Assembly (NCBI RefSeq): GCF_001715195.1
Contig: NZ_MDWE01000057.1
Span: forward strand, 1 to 37,986
Direction of reading: 5' to 3'
Source: Rhodohalobacter halophilus
Lineage (GTDB): Bacteria > Bacteroidota > Rhodothermia > Balneolales > Balneolaceae
DNA: 37,986 bases
Part shown: in pieces, positions 1-10,200 of the stretch
Position numbering within the stretch: position 1 is the stretch's first letter
Layout: each line of letters begins with the position of its first letter
Translations under genes and position numbers: made by a program
Notes under the pieces: model-generated
What the model saw: the letters and a program-made list of their open reading frames with translations, nothing else
The model's database searches: none
Told to the model about the DNA's origin: nothing

Positions 1-123
1 ATAGTTTATAATGACTTTCTATATTAATAACATTCCCGTTAGCTATTGTCAACGATTGATTTGTCGAATTTGTTAAGGGAGCAGCAGGAAAAATTGAATC
101 GCTAACATAATGATTAAAACAAC

Positions 124-828
124 ATGGATACCAAAATAAAAGCATGGTGGTTGGGACACTCCGCCTTTCGACTTGAATCTCCATCCGGAAAAGTAATCTA
201 CATCGACCCTTTTCTTTCGGGAAATCCAACCACACCCGATGATCAGAAAAATCCGGATGATGTAGATTACATTCTGCTCACCCACGGACATGAAGATCAT
301 GTGGGAGATACATTGGATATTGCCAAAAAAACCGGCTGTAAAGTGGTTGCACAGGTAGAACTGTCTCATTTGCTAAAAAAGCATGGGCTTGAAGAAGACC
401 AGCGTGTTGAATTCAATAAGGGCGGAACCATCCATTTTGACGACTTTTCGGTAACACTTGTGGATGCGAATCACAGCTCTTCGTTTAAAGGTGAGTATGC
501 AGGAGAAGCCGGCGGATTGATCATCTCCTTTGAAGATGACATCTGTTTCTACCATCTCGGAGATACGAATGTCTTTGGTGATTTAGAACTATACGGCGAT
601 ATGTATCAGCCTCATGTCGTCGCTGTGCCCATCGGAGATTACTACACAATGGGTCCGCAGGAAGCTGCAATTTGTGTGGATATGCTGCAGCCAAAAATTG
701 CTGTACCCATTCATTACGGTACATTCCCTGTGCTAACGGGTGATCCGGAAGAGTTTAAAGAGTTTGTTGCTGAGTACTCAGAGGCTGATGTTCAAATGCC
801 CAAACCCGGAGATCAGTTTTTGGGTTAA
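124..828 (+). CDS. UPF0173-family metal-dependent hydrolase (metallo-beta-lactamase fold)
   Basis: The 234-aa protein has the metallo-beta-lactamase zinc motif THGHEDH (H54, H56, D58, H59), further likely ligands in DANHSS and HLGDTN, and a late His in PIHYGT. The opening WWLGHSAFRL and IDPFLSGNP are typical of the UPF0173 (YtkL-like) group, and the length fits it. The protein is probably cytoplasmic, since no signal peptide is visible. The physiological substrate of this family is not settled. It is a single-gene unit ended by the hairpin at 864-907. The ATG at 124 follows an AT-rich leader with no good Shine-Dalgarno site. Confidence 0.9.
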   Translation: MDTKIKAWWLGHSAFRLESPSGKVIYIDPFLSGNPTTPDDQKNPDDVDYILLTHGHEDHVGDTLDIAKKTGCKVVAQVELSHLLKKHGLEEDQRVEFNKGGTIHFDDFSVTLVDANHSSSFKGEYAGEAGGLIISFEDDICFYHLGDTNVFGDLELYGDMYQPHVVAVPIGDYYTMGPQEAAICVDMLQPKIAVPIHYGTFPVLTGDPEEFKEFVAEYSEADVQMPKPGDQFLG

Positions 829-863
829 CTGGTAAAACCATCACTACTCAGTTCATATTTCCG

Positions 864-907
864 GCAGATGGAAAATTCCTGAGATTTTCCATCTGCTATT
901 TTTTTAT
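864..907 (+). terminator. Rho-independent terminator after the UPF0173 gene
   Basis: A perfect 13-bp stem (GCAGATGGAAAAT, 864-876, with its complement at 884-896) has a 7-nt loop and is followed by a T-rich run at 899-905. It starts 36 nt after the stop codon at 828. Confidence 0.92.
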
Positions 908-1270
908 TCAATAACTGACACATTTAAAGAGTATCTGCTCCTTTTTTATTTTCCGGCCCTCTCCCCCCGCCAATATTTAGATATTTCTATCCGGTTTAGT
1001 TAAAAGCACTGCACCCCATCTTTAAAAAGCATATACAGACACATTTTTTTCGGCTTCCATTTTTTGATATCAAAAGTTCAAGATTATCTGATTGTTATCA
1101 TTTAAACACCGTTTATGGTGTAAAAAAGCGCTTTCAGAGAAGTCTGTATATGTAATGTATATCTTGAAATACTACCCTTCGGATGGCACTCTAATGTAGA
1201 GATCAGAAAACTCTGGCCTCCATCACACCACTCAAATACTGAGTGGCCAAAGTACAACAAATACGAAATT
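908..1270. promoter_or_regulatory. Intergenic leader of the glycoside hydrolase pseudogene
   Basis: I see no gene in this stretch. It contains a short hairpin ACACC/GGTGT (about 1107-1121), the 10-bp palindrome AAAGCGCTTT at 1125-1134, and a second hairpin CCACTC/GAGTGG (1228-1246) close to the start codon at 1271. The arrangement resembles an upstream control region with an operator and a structured 5' leader. The function is inferred from position only. Confidence 0.45.
1125..1134. promoter_or_regulatory. Palindrome AAAGCGCTTT, candidate LacI-type operator
   Basis: The perfect palindrome AAAGCGCTTT sits in the leader of a glycoside hydrolase pseudogene. The wider 14-mer AAAAGCGCTTTCAG recurs exactly at 32158-32171, between glnN and menA. 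A central CG inside AA..TT half-sites is typical of LacI-family operators, which often control sugar genes. The regulator is not in this window, so binding is inferred. Confidence 0.4.
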
Positions 1271-3206
1271 ATGAAGCCGAAAATTACTCTACTCTTACTC
1301 GCACTTCTGGGTTTCACTCTGCTTTTTTCAACTACTCTTACTGCACAGACCTCTGGCGACAGGGTGGTTGTGGAAGAAAGCGAGGATGGATTCAGGTTAT
1401 TGGTTAATGGGGAACCGATGATTGTTAATGGAATGAACTGGGACTACTTCCCCATCGGAACAAACCACTCATACAGCATATGGGATCAGTCACCCAATAT
1501 TATTCGTCAGGCACTAGACAACGAGATGCAGCTGCTCCAGAATATGGGAGTCAATGCGATTCGGGTCTATACCGGAATCCCAAAACATTGGATTGAGTAT
1601 ATCTACGACAATTACGGGATCTATACCATGTTGAACCATGCATTTGGACGATATGGAGTTACCGTTAATGGTGTATGGATGGAGAACACAGAATACTCTG
1701 ATGAACCTGTTGCCGAACTACTTCTATCAGAGGTAACCGAGCTGGCCAATGAATATAAAGGTACCAGAGGCCTTCTCCTCTATTTGTTGGGGAACGAAAA
1801 TAATTATGGCCTCTTCTGGGGTGGAGCTGAAACTGAGGACATTCCTGTTGAAGACAGAATTTCTACGGAAAGAGCACGCCATATGTACAGACTTTTCAAC
1901 GAGGCGGCGCTGGCCATGAAAGAAGTTGACCAAGACCGGCCGATTGCCATTGCCAATGGTGACCTGCTCTTTCTCGATCTTCTGGTTGAATACAGTCCCG
2001 ACATCGATATTTTTGGAGCAAATGTGTATCGGGGCGTTTCATTCACAGATCTCTTTGATCGTGTAAAAAATGAATATAACAAACCACTGCTGTTTACGGA
2101 GTTTGGCGCAGATGCATTTAACGTAATTAAAAATGAAGAGGATCAAGCTTGCCAGGCATACTACAAGCATGGCAACTGGAGAGAGATCTATGAATAAGCT
2201 GCCGGATTAGGAAAAACAGGGATTTCTCTTGGCGGATTCACCTTTCAGTTTAGCGACGGCTGGTGGAAATATGGACAAACCGAAGATCTTGATATACAAA
2301 ATACGGAAGCCTCGTGGGCTAATGGCGGATAAATGAGTGTGATTATGTTGAAGGTCAGAATAATATGAATGAAGAGTGGTTTGGAATAGCCGCTAAAGGC
2401 CCTACCAACAGCATGGGACTTTATGATCTATACCCGAGAGCCGCTTACTATGTATTGAAAGAAGCGCATGAATTTAACCCATACGCGCCGGGAACAACTG
2501 TAGAAGATGTGCAGGAGCATTTCAACAGCATCTCTATCTCGGAAGCTACCCTGCGAGCGAGAGGAGATAAAGCCGCCCTGCAAAGTGAAAGAAACAGCAA
2601 GATAAGGCTGAGCCGTTTTACAGCCAACTTCTCAACCTTTAATACCGGCGGAAGTCTGCTCACAACACCGGAGGAGGCGAACCCAAGAAATCAGGTTTAT
2701 CCTGATCAGCTCGGTTTTGATCATATGCAATCCATTTACGTTGGAGTTGAAGCGAACCCTGTACCAAACGTCAGAGCCGAAGTTGAGTTCAATGTTCTGG
2801 GTAACGTAGCCGGTAACCCGATTGATGAAATCTTTTATGAAAATCGAGGGCGCTCCGTCGAACTGATGGGCAGAGATAAAAACATTACTGCAGAATCTCT
2901 AAACAGGGTTCAGCTTTACAGTGCTACATACGATTGGAATCATGAGTGGTTTAACCTGACAGGGTTTTACCGCACCGGTCACTACCACTGGGGATATGAA
3001 GGCGACTTCTTCGGTCTTTACCCGGAGGCAAACTACGGTGAGCAGATCGACATCTATAACGGTATTGCACCTTTCGGTTTTGAAATGGATGGGAAGAAAG
3101 AGCTGGAAGGTTTAACACTCGCATTTGGTCCTGAATTGTGGTGGGGAGCAAACCCAGCCGTGTTGGTGAAGTACAGCCGCTCCGTCGGGAATTACGATCT
3201 CATATG
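1271..3206 (+). pseudogene. Secreted clan GH-A glycoside hydrolase (GH2-like TIM barrel) with C-terminal beta-rich domain, broken
   Basis: The first open segment (1271-2197) starts with a signal peptide ending near LTAQ and carries a TIM-barrel hydrolase with the acid/base motif GNENNYG and the nucleophile motif FTEFG, as in clan GH-A. The frame then meets a TAA at 2195-2197 but continues with matching sequence (AAGLGKTGISLGG) to about 2330. There, one missing base (GGA-TA-AAT, expected GGA-TAx-AAT) moves the coding frame into that of the second open segment (2365-3225), through YVEGQNNMNEEW. That segment finishes the hydrolase domain and adds a region rich in beta-strand-like sequence (VGVEANPVPNVRAEVEFNV). 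Homology seems to stop near GNYDL (about 3204), where IS-derived DNA begins. The gene therefore has one nonsense change, one frameshift and a lost 3' end. The substrate is unknown, and assignment to GH2 rather than another clan GH-A family is tentative. Confidence 0.82.
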
Positions 3207-4209
3207 TTTAAAGGACCAAACTTAACCAGGTGATCAAAGATTGCATAGGTACGTTGTAATCTTTACTCTGAGCCTATTTAGTTGGAATCGAGCCAACCTG
3301 GTACTTCCAAAATCCGTCTAAGCACTGTTTACTCAGATGCACTCGGTCAGTGTGGTATTGCCCAGCCAAGCCAAGCGCTACATGCAATCGCGGGGGCTGC
3401 GCAGTAAAACCGACAAAATCGATGCCTACGGGCTGGCGCTGATGGGCGCCGAACGAAAGCTTTCGAAGTGGGCCGGGATTGACCGGTTTTGGCGCAACCT
3501 GAGACAGCTCACCCGCACGCGTGGGAGCTTAATGGAGCAGCGCACCCAACTCCGTAATCAAGTTCATGCCCTGTCCCATAGCGGACAACCGGGTGGAGAA
3601 GCTGAGCAAGCATTGCAAGAAGCTATAGGAGTCATTAGCACCCAAATTGATCGGCTCACCCAGCGTATCTATCAGCAGTTGCGCTCCCGAAAAGATCTGT
3701 GCGAACAGATTGCCCGCCTGAGGAGCATTCCCGGGATTGGGCTACTCACCATTGCCACGGTGCTGGCCGAAACCAATGGATTTGCCCGTTTTAGCTCCAT
3801 TAGCCAGCTTATCAGCTATAGTGGCTATGATGTGGTGATCAAGGAATCCGGGAAGTGGTCCGGGAAACCCAAAATTTCCAAGCAGGGCTCTAAATATATT
3901 CGTCGTGCGATGTATATGCCGGCCGGAGTGATTGTTCGCAGAAAAAAAGGGCCCATGTACCAATTGTATCAAAGGCTGAAAAACAAACACGACATCAAAA
4001 TGAAGGCACACGTGGCGGTGCAGAAAAAGCTACTAACCTATATGTACACGCTGTGGAATAACAGGCAACAGTATGATCCCCAGGTCATCAAAGATCAACA
4101 AGCCAAACATCAAAAAAAAGTAGCCCTGCCAAAAGACAAGGCTACAGTAGATACATCACATGCGAAAGCATCATGATGTTCTTTTATGACCACAAAATAA
4201 AAGTTTATC
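3207..4209 (+). mobile_element. IS110-family insertion sequence, degraded
   Basis: The segment separates two truncated genes and contains an IS110-type transposase reading frame. The borders are approximate: the left is where the hydrolase sequence ends and the right is where the regulator sequence resumes (about 4210). I found no clear terminal inverted repeats or target duplication, which is normal for this family. Only about 130 nt lie left of the transposase ATG, and they hold a frameshifted trace of the missing N-terminus, so the copy is probably dead. Confidence 0.75.
3337..4176 (+). pseudogene. IS110-family transposase, N-terminally truncated or frameshifted
   Basis: The 279-aa open frame keeps the DxxD pair of the DEDD nuclease domain (KTDKIDA, D26 and D29), the helix-hairpin-helix segment RSIPGIGLLTIATVL, and the C-terminal transposase domain with the likely catalytic Ser185 (SKQGSKYIRRAMY). 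Family members are usually about 330-400 aa and begin with a GIDxHK-like motif carrying the first Asp, which is absent here. A piece of the missing part is readable in another frame at 3284-3307 (GIEPTWYF), resembling the family's E-A/P-T-G-x-Y motif. This points to a frameshift between about 3307 and 3336 plus loss of the start. The C-terminal tail is lysine-rich and less conserved. Confidence 0.8.
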
Positions 4210-5460
4210 TTGATTTTTAACACAGTACCTGGCCGCACCATTTTTCTTGTAGACGAGTTTGATGGCGATAATCTCTACCTTTCATTTCGTGATGACAATG
4301 TTCAGGTCCTCACAGACGATTTTAAATACTTTTATAGTGAGGCAGATACAAGTTTTACCCAACAGCGAAGAGTTGATTATCAATCTGCACCGGAAAACCT
4401 GATGCCCTGGATTTATCGCTCGGCTGTACTGAACAACGAAATCGAATTTCTCCCACTCTACAACGGTTTTGCGTTCCGCTACTACAATCGTGAAACAAAC
4501 GGAATTACAGGAAACCCAACTCTGCAGTTCAGACAGGTTGAAGCCTATAACAATGAAGAACGAATATCTTTCTTTGAGGGGGAGACGATTTCACACCGGT
4601 TAAATAACATCCGGGTCGAATATCTGGTCCCTAATCAGCAGGATATGCGGTATCAGTATCAGTTAAACAGCGGTGGAAACTGGAGTGCATGGTCGCCGGA
4701 GACCGGTTTAAACCTGATTAATCTCTCATACGGCAACTACACGCTGACCGTGAGGGCTATGAAACAAGGCGAGATTTACGATGAAACCACACTCTCCTTT
4801 CGTATAGCCCCGCCCTGGTATCACTCCTGGTATGCATATATAATGTATCTTCTTCTTGCAACCGGCCTGCTCTATCTGCTTTATCTCTGGCAGCAGTACA
4901 CCCTCAGAAAACAGGAGAAAGAGCACCTATTAAATCAGCAACAGACGCTCCGACAACAAGCCGAAAAGCATCGTCGAAAAATTCTGAAGCTGGAGCAGGA
5001 GCGCCTTCAGGAAGATTACAATCAGCTTAAAGAGAAACTGAGAGAAAAAACCATTGAACTTGCCAACAAGACGAAGGAAAATGAGGACAAAAACCGGCTG
5101 ATCGAAAAACTGAAAGGAAAACTGAAAACGTTTCAGAAAGAGGGCGACGTTCCAAAAACGAAATTAAAAGAGATCCAGAAGATGCTGGACTCCTACTCTA
5201 CAGACGAAGACAACACGTTTGAAATCCAGATGGATCAGCTCCATCAGGATTTTTACCGGCGCATGATGGAAAATTTTCCTCAGTTATCCAGTAACGACCT
5301 GCGGCTCTGTGCTTACCTCAAACTGGGCTTCAACTCCAAAGAGATTGCCGAGTTCATGAATATCCAGCCTTCCAGTGTCTACATCAACCGGTCCAGGCTT
5401 CGCAAAAAGCTCGACCTGGATACCGAGCAGGATCTCCATGAGTTCTTAAACTCTATCTGA
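4210..5460 (+). pseudogene. 3' remnant of a sensor-regulator (Y_Y_Y domain, TM, coiled coil, LuxR-type HTH)
   Basis: The readable 416 aa begin inside what looks like the last part of a beta-propeller sensor (FLVDEFDGDNLYLSF). They continue with a Y_Y_Y-like beta-sandwich (YQYQLNSGGNWSAWS to LTVRAMKQG), one TM helix (about 208-225), a long Lys/Glu/Gln coiled coil (about 232-305), and a C-terminal helix-turn-helix (LRLCAYLKLGFNSKEIAEF...SRLRKKL). Intact relatives in Bacteroidota-like genomes have several hundred more N-terminal residues with a signal peptide and propeller repeats. The only start available is a TTG at 4210, next to the IS border, so a functional start is unlikely. It was probably the regulator of the adjacent glycoside hydrolase locus. 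Confidence 0.78.
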
Positions 5461-5492
5461 TCGATATTAGGCATTCTTGACATTCAGGTCTG

Positions 5493-6062
5493 TTATACAT
5501 ACGCATTCAGAATAAAGAAAATCACCACTCCGGTCACTGAAACATAGAGCCATATCGGCAAGGTCCATTTCGACACTTTTCTATGCGTCGAAAATTTACC
5601 TGAGAAGGCAAAGTAGTAACTGGTTAAAACCAAAGGCACAACAAACGCCGACAGAATAATGTGAGATATCAATATAAAAAAGTAGACCGGCCGAATGATC
5701 CCTTCCCCCGGAAAGGGTGTATGCCCCACAAAATTGTGGTAAACCAGGTAGCTGATTAAGAAAAGGGAAGATGTTATAAATGCCGTAAGCATAAACTTCA
5801 TGTGTTTCACAAACTCCCCCCTTTTTATTGCGGCAAACCCAAACAGAATGAGTACTGTGCTTGCACTGTTCAGCATGGCGTTCAGTGCCGGAAGATTTGC
5901 AACCCATGCAGCCGTTTCGTCTGCTGTCTCCCTGAAGTAGATCAACCATATTAAAAAGAGAAATGCCAGCCCGCTGATTAGCAGAATAGTAGCTATTGCC
6001 TTGGGTACACTGATGTTCTTGATAAATTCGACGGTAAGCTCATCGCTGTTGGGTTTATTCAT
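5493..6062 (-). CDS. DUF420 (CtaM/YozB-like) membrane protein
   Basis: The 189-aa protein has about five hydrophobic helices and the DUF420 pattern with conserved His residues in membrane-proximal positions (KHMKFM, YHNFVGHTPFPG, ISHIIL). In Firmicutes, DUF420 proteins (CtaM in Staphylococcus, YozB in Bacillus) are linked to maturation of aa3-type terminal oxidases. The adjacent ACIII/caa3 cluster makes an oxidase-assembly role plausible here, though it is transcribed divergently from actA. It converges on the regulator remnant, with a 32-nt gap. Confidence 0.82.
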   Translation of the reverse strand: MNKPNSDELTVEFIKNISVPKAIATILLISGLAFLFLIWLIYFRETADETAAWVANLPALNAMLNSASTVLILFGFAAIKRGEFVKHMKFMLTAFITSSLFLISYLVYHNFVGHTPFPGEGIIRPVYFFILISHIILSAFVVPLVLTSYYFAFSGKFSTHRKVSKWTLPIWLYVSVTGVVIFFILNAYV

Positions 6063-6524
6063 GGTAATGATGTAGGTGAATCAAAATTTTTACTGTTGTT
6101 TAGCTCGCACAGAAAATACAAGATTCCTGATATAATTCTTCGAAAATCAGTTGTTATATATCTATTCTGAGAGTTTGAAAATTGAAATTCCCTAACACCT
6201 CATAACCTGATCAACATTCCTAAATAATACGGATGCATAGATTTTTCTTAATAAGATTGAATCATCCGATTAGCCCTTTTTACAGAAACCGTTAAGCAAT
6301 CAAAAAAAGCGCTCTTTTTTTAAGCAATTTATAGAACTGTCTGCTATCTTTGTGAGCAATTGTTAAAAATGATGTTTACCGGGGACGATCTATTTAGAAT
6401 CGTTTTAAATACTTCACAACAGCTCAGTTTGGGTATGCAGAATTTATAATTTTCGCTACCTTCATGGCTGATTTGACTTCGGTAATATTTCGAAAAAGAA
6501 ATTGATAATTTTTCAGTAGATCTT
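6063..6524. promoter_or_regulatory. Divergent control region between the DUF420 gene and actA
   Basis: No gene is visible. The region is AT-rich and contains an imperfect operator-like palindrome (AAAAAAGCGCTCTTTTTT, around 6303-6320) just upstream of a good -7-type element at 6345-6352. A leader of about 170 nt would then precede actA, and it includes a small hairpin formed by ACGAT and ATCGT around CTATTTAG (about 6385-6403). Confidence 0.5.
6345..6352 (+). promoter_or_regulatory. Candidate Bacteroidota-type -7 element for the act-cox cluster
   Basis: TATCTTTG matches the TAnnTTTG -7 consensus in all six fixed positions. The -33 region is not a good match at the usual 19-nt spacing; a T-run lies slightly further upstream. 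It would give a 5' leader of about 165 nt before actA at 6525. Confidence 0.45.
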
Positions 6525-7169
6525 ATGGCTCAGATTTTTCCAAAATGGGCAGATGAAGCGCCCAAACGAATTCTTGTAGGTTCAATCATACTGTTAAATA
6601 CGCTGGTATTCGGTATATGGTACTTCTTCTCCCCTGAGTTTACCGATGTTGGCTATGCTCCTGAACAGCCAGTTGAATTTTCTCATAAAGTACACGCAGG
6701 CCAGCTTGGGCTGGATTGTCAATACTGCCACACGCAGGTTGAAGAGTCCAGGCATGCTAATATCCCGGCTACTCAAACCTGTATGAACTGCCACAGTCAA
6801 ATCAAAACTGATTCTGAACTCCTTCAGCCTGTACGTGACAGCTGGGAGTCCGGTGAACCAATTGAGTGGGTACGTGTTCACATGCTTCCCGATTACGCCT
6901 ATTTTAATCACGCTGCACACGTAAATGTTGGCGTTGGCTGTGAGTCTTGTCACGGTCGAATAGACAGAATGGAGGTAGTTCATCAGGCTGAACCTTTAAG
7001 TATGGGCTGGTGTATTGATTGCCACAGAGAACCGGAAAAACATGTACGACCGGTATCGGAAGTAACTACAATGGGATATTCTGTAGACAACCAACTTGAA
7101 CTTGGTCGTGAATTGGTAGCGAAGCATAATATCAATGCACCGACCTACTGCCAGAGTTGCCACTATTAA
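6525..7169 (+). CDS. actA: ActA, pentaheme cytochrome c subunit of alternative complex III
   Basis: The protein has five CxxCH heme c sites at residues 65-69, 86-90, 139-143, 163-167 and 209-213, exactly the number expected for ActA. One N-terminal hydrophobic helix (about 16-35) anchors it, with the heme domain outside the cytoplasm. Extra histidines (HKVH, HAAH) are probable distal heme ligands. In alternative complex III, ActA accepts electrons from the quinol-oxidising core and passes them toward ActE or other cytochromes c. It is the first gene of the operon-like cluster. The ATG at 6525 is preceded by a weak AT-rich leader. The 214-aa length is normal for the family. Confidence 0.96.
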   Translation: MAQIFPKWADEAPKRILVGSIILLNTLVFGIWYFFSPEFTDVGYAPEQPVEFSHKVHAGQLGLDCQYCHTQVEESRHANIPATQTCMNCHSQIKTDSELLQPVRDSWESGEPIEWVRVHMLPDYAYFNHAAHVNVGVGCESCHGRIDRMEVVHQAEPLSMGWCIDCHREPEKHVRPVSEVTTMGYSVDNQLELGRELVAKHNINAPTYCQSCHY

Positions 7170-7219
7170 TTGTTTGATCTAATTCAAACCCTGAGTTTCA
7201 ATTTAATATTCTGTAAAGA

Positions 7220-10200
7220 ATGAGTGATCAGTCAAATCAAACTACTTTCTGGAAAAGTTTAAACGAACTTGCCAAAAATAAAGAGTACAAGAAGTACGCT
7301 GAAAGGGAGTTTCCCGAAAACGCTACAGAAATGACCGACCAGGTCTCCCGCCGCAGCTTCTTAAGGGTGATGGGTGCTTCAATTGCGCTGGCAGGTTTTG
7401 CATCGTGCCGTAAACCGGTACAAAAGATTTTACCTTATAATAAACAACCCGAAGACCTGGTACTTGGTGAGCCAAATTTCTACGCCACAAGTATGCCATT
7501 TCAGGATACGGTTACCGGGCTGCTTGTTGAGAATAATGAAGGCCGCCCAACAAAACTGGAAGGGAATGATCAGCATCCCTCAAGCGGCGGAAGAACAAAT
7601 ATTTACAATCAAGCGGGTATTTTGAACATGTACGACCCGGACAGGTCGCGCGCACCCCGCAATAACGGTGAGCAGGTTTCAGCTTCTGACTTTGTTACCT
7701 TTGCCTCTGAGCATTTTGCTGACCGAAACCGCAGAATTCTCTTTATAAGTGAAGCAAACTCCTCTCCTACTTACAATCGGTTGAAAGAGAATGCACTTCA
7801 AACGTTTTCTAATGCAGAATGGGTAACCTACGAACCGTTTAATGAGGACAATGCCCTTGAAGGAACGAATATGGCATTTGGCCGTCGGCTCAGAACGGTA
7901 AACCATTATGACAAGGCCGATGTAGTGGTTGCACTGAATGATGACTTTATGAGCCCTTACGGCCATAAAAACAGTGTTGAAAATGCTTTTAAACTAACCG
8001 GGCGGCGCAAAGTTACCAGCACTGAAGACTCCATGTCGAGAATCTACTGTGTTGAAAACTCCTTTACATCCACCGGTTCCTATGCCGATCATCGGCTCCG
8101 TCTAAAAACTTCAGAAATTGAACCGTTCACTTATGCCCTGGCAGCTAAACTGTCTGAAAGCCTGAGTGGTCTATCCGCATTTAGTAATGTCAGCAATGTA
8201 TTTACAAACCACGACTGGGTAAACCGATTAGCTGATGAGCTGATATCTAACGGCGGATCGTCCGTGGTAAGTATTGGATTTGACCACTCTGCTGCGGCCC
8301 ATGCAGCGGTTGCAGCAATGAACCGCGTTCTGGGTAATGCAGGTGAAACCGTAACCTATCATGAAGTACCATTCTCAGACGATCGCCATCAAACAGAGGC
8401 GTTTATTGAGGCTGTTAGAAATCTCAACAGCGGCGCATACGATACGGTAGTACTGGTTGGAACAAATCCTGTGTTTACAGCCCCTGCAGACTTAAACTTT
8501 TCTGATGCCCTTTCTAATGCCGGTACAACAATTCATCTGTCTGATTATGTGGATGAAACGTCAAAAGCGTGTAACTGGCACGTGAACAGAGCTCATTTCC
8601 TCGAAGCTTGGGGGGATGGCTACTCTTACACGGGATACAGATCGGTTATTCAGCCACAAATTCAGCCGCTATTTGACGGATTCAGTGAAGTTGAGTTTCT
8701 GAACACGCTGCTTACCGGTGAAGCGAGCAACGGTTACGATCTGGTTCAAGATACATGGAGAAACTACTTCACTTCTGACTTTAATAGACAGTGGGAAACA
8801 GTTCTGCACGACGGAATTGATAAAACCACTTCCGGATTTGATGCAGTGAATGTATCACTTCAATCCGGTTTTGCTTCCAACATCAGACCGCACCTTTCTG
8901 CATCGCCGATAGATGGAATTGAAATTAACATCAAGCCGGATGCAACCCTGTTTGATGGTCGATTTGCAAATAACGGATGGCTGCAGGAGCTCCCTGAGCC
9001 GATGACAAAAATTACCTGGGACAATGTAGCATTGATGAGCCCAACTACTGCAGAGTCACTCGGTCTGCCACCGGAACAGAGTTTTAAATCGAATGATGTG
9101 CCAACAGTTCGGATTTCGGCCGGTGGTAATACGATTGAAATTGCCGCCTGGGTTCTACCCGGACACGCAGATGACTCCATCACTCTTACGGTAGGATACG
9201 GTCGCCAAAATGTTGGCCGTGTGGCTGACGGAGTTGGAGTAGACACCTACCCTCTCAGAACCAGCGAGGCGATGTACTATCAGTCCGCACAGGTTGAGAG
9301 AACAGGTTCGATGTATGAAATTGCCTGCGTTCAGGATCACAACAATATTGAAGGCCGCGACATGGTTCGTGAGGCAACTCTCGAAGAATATCGCGAAAAC
9401 CCTGATTTTGCATCGTTTGAAAGCATTCATGGGTTTGCAGTTCCCGGCATGAAGGAAGCAAAAGAGAAAGGCGATGATCGCGGACCGGTTTCTCTCTTCA
9501 ATGAGCAGTATGGACCGGATCACCAGCCGCAATGGGGAATGGCAATTGACCTGAATGCCTGCTTTGGTTGTGGAGTTTGTACCATCGCATGCCAGGCTGA
9601 GAATAATATTCCGGTTATCGGTAAGCGTGAAGTGGGCCGAAGACGAATTATGCACTGGATTAGAACTGACCGCTACTTCGAAGGCGATCGGGATAATCCT
9701 AAAGTGTACCACCAGCCGGTACCGTGTATGCATTGTGAGCTTGCACCTTGTGAGCAGGTTTGCCCGGTTGCAGCCACAACACACAGTGAAGACGGCATGA
9801 ACCAGATGACCTACAACCGCTGTATCGGTACCCGATACTGTGCAAACAACTGTCCGTTCAAAGTTCGTCGATTCAACTTCTTTAACTATACCAAAGAGTA
9901 TTTGACAACCGGCGACGATCCGGAAATCATCCAGATGGCAATGAACCCGGATGTAACGGTTCGGTTCAGAGGTGTTATCGAGAAGTGCTCTTACTGTGTT
10001 CAGCGTGTTAACAAGGCTAAAATTCAATCTAAGATTGATACTGGATCCAAAAAACCTGCTGACGGTTCAGTACAGACTGCCTGCCAGCAAGCTTGCCCTG
10101 CAAACGCTATTACATTTGGAGACTTAACAGATCAAAACAGTGTAGTATCACAGCACAAACAGAATGAAAGAAATTATGTGATGCTCGAAGAGATGAACGT

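Noticed and set aside
1102-1317. Small minus-strand frame over the hydrolase leader
   Set aside because: No family features; it overlaps the hydrolase start and the two hairpins.
3337-4176. Functional, autonomous IS110 transposase
   Set aside because: The first Asp and the start of the catalytic domain are missing, and a frameshifted trace of that part is visible upstream.
6303-6320. A-run, GCGC, T-run as a terminator
   Set aside because: It is a near palindrome with no loop and lies upstream of actA, after no gene on either strand that would need it; an operator is more likely.
9155-10027. 290-aa open frame on the minus strand inside actB
   Set aside because: It lies wholly opposite a well-supported coding region with clear cysteine motifs; it has no recognisable domain and is a shadow of actB codon use.
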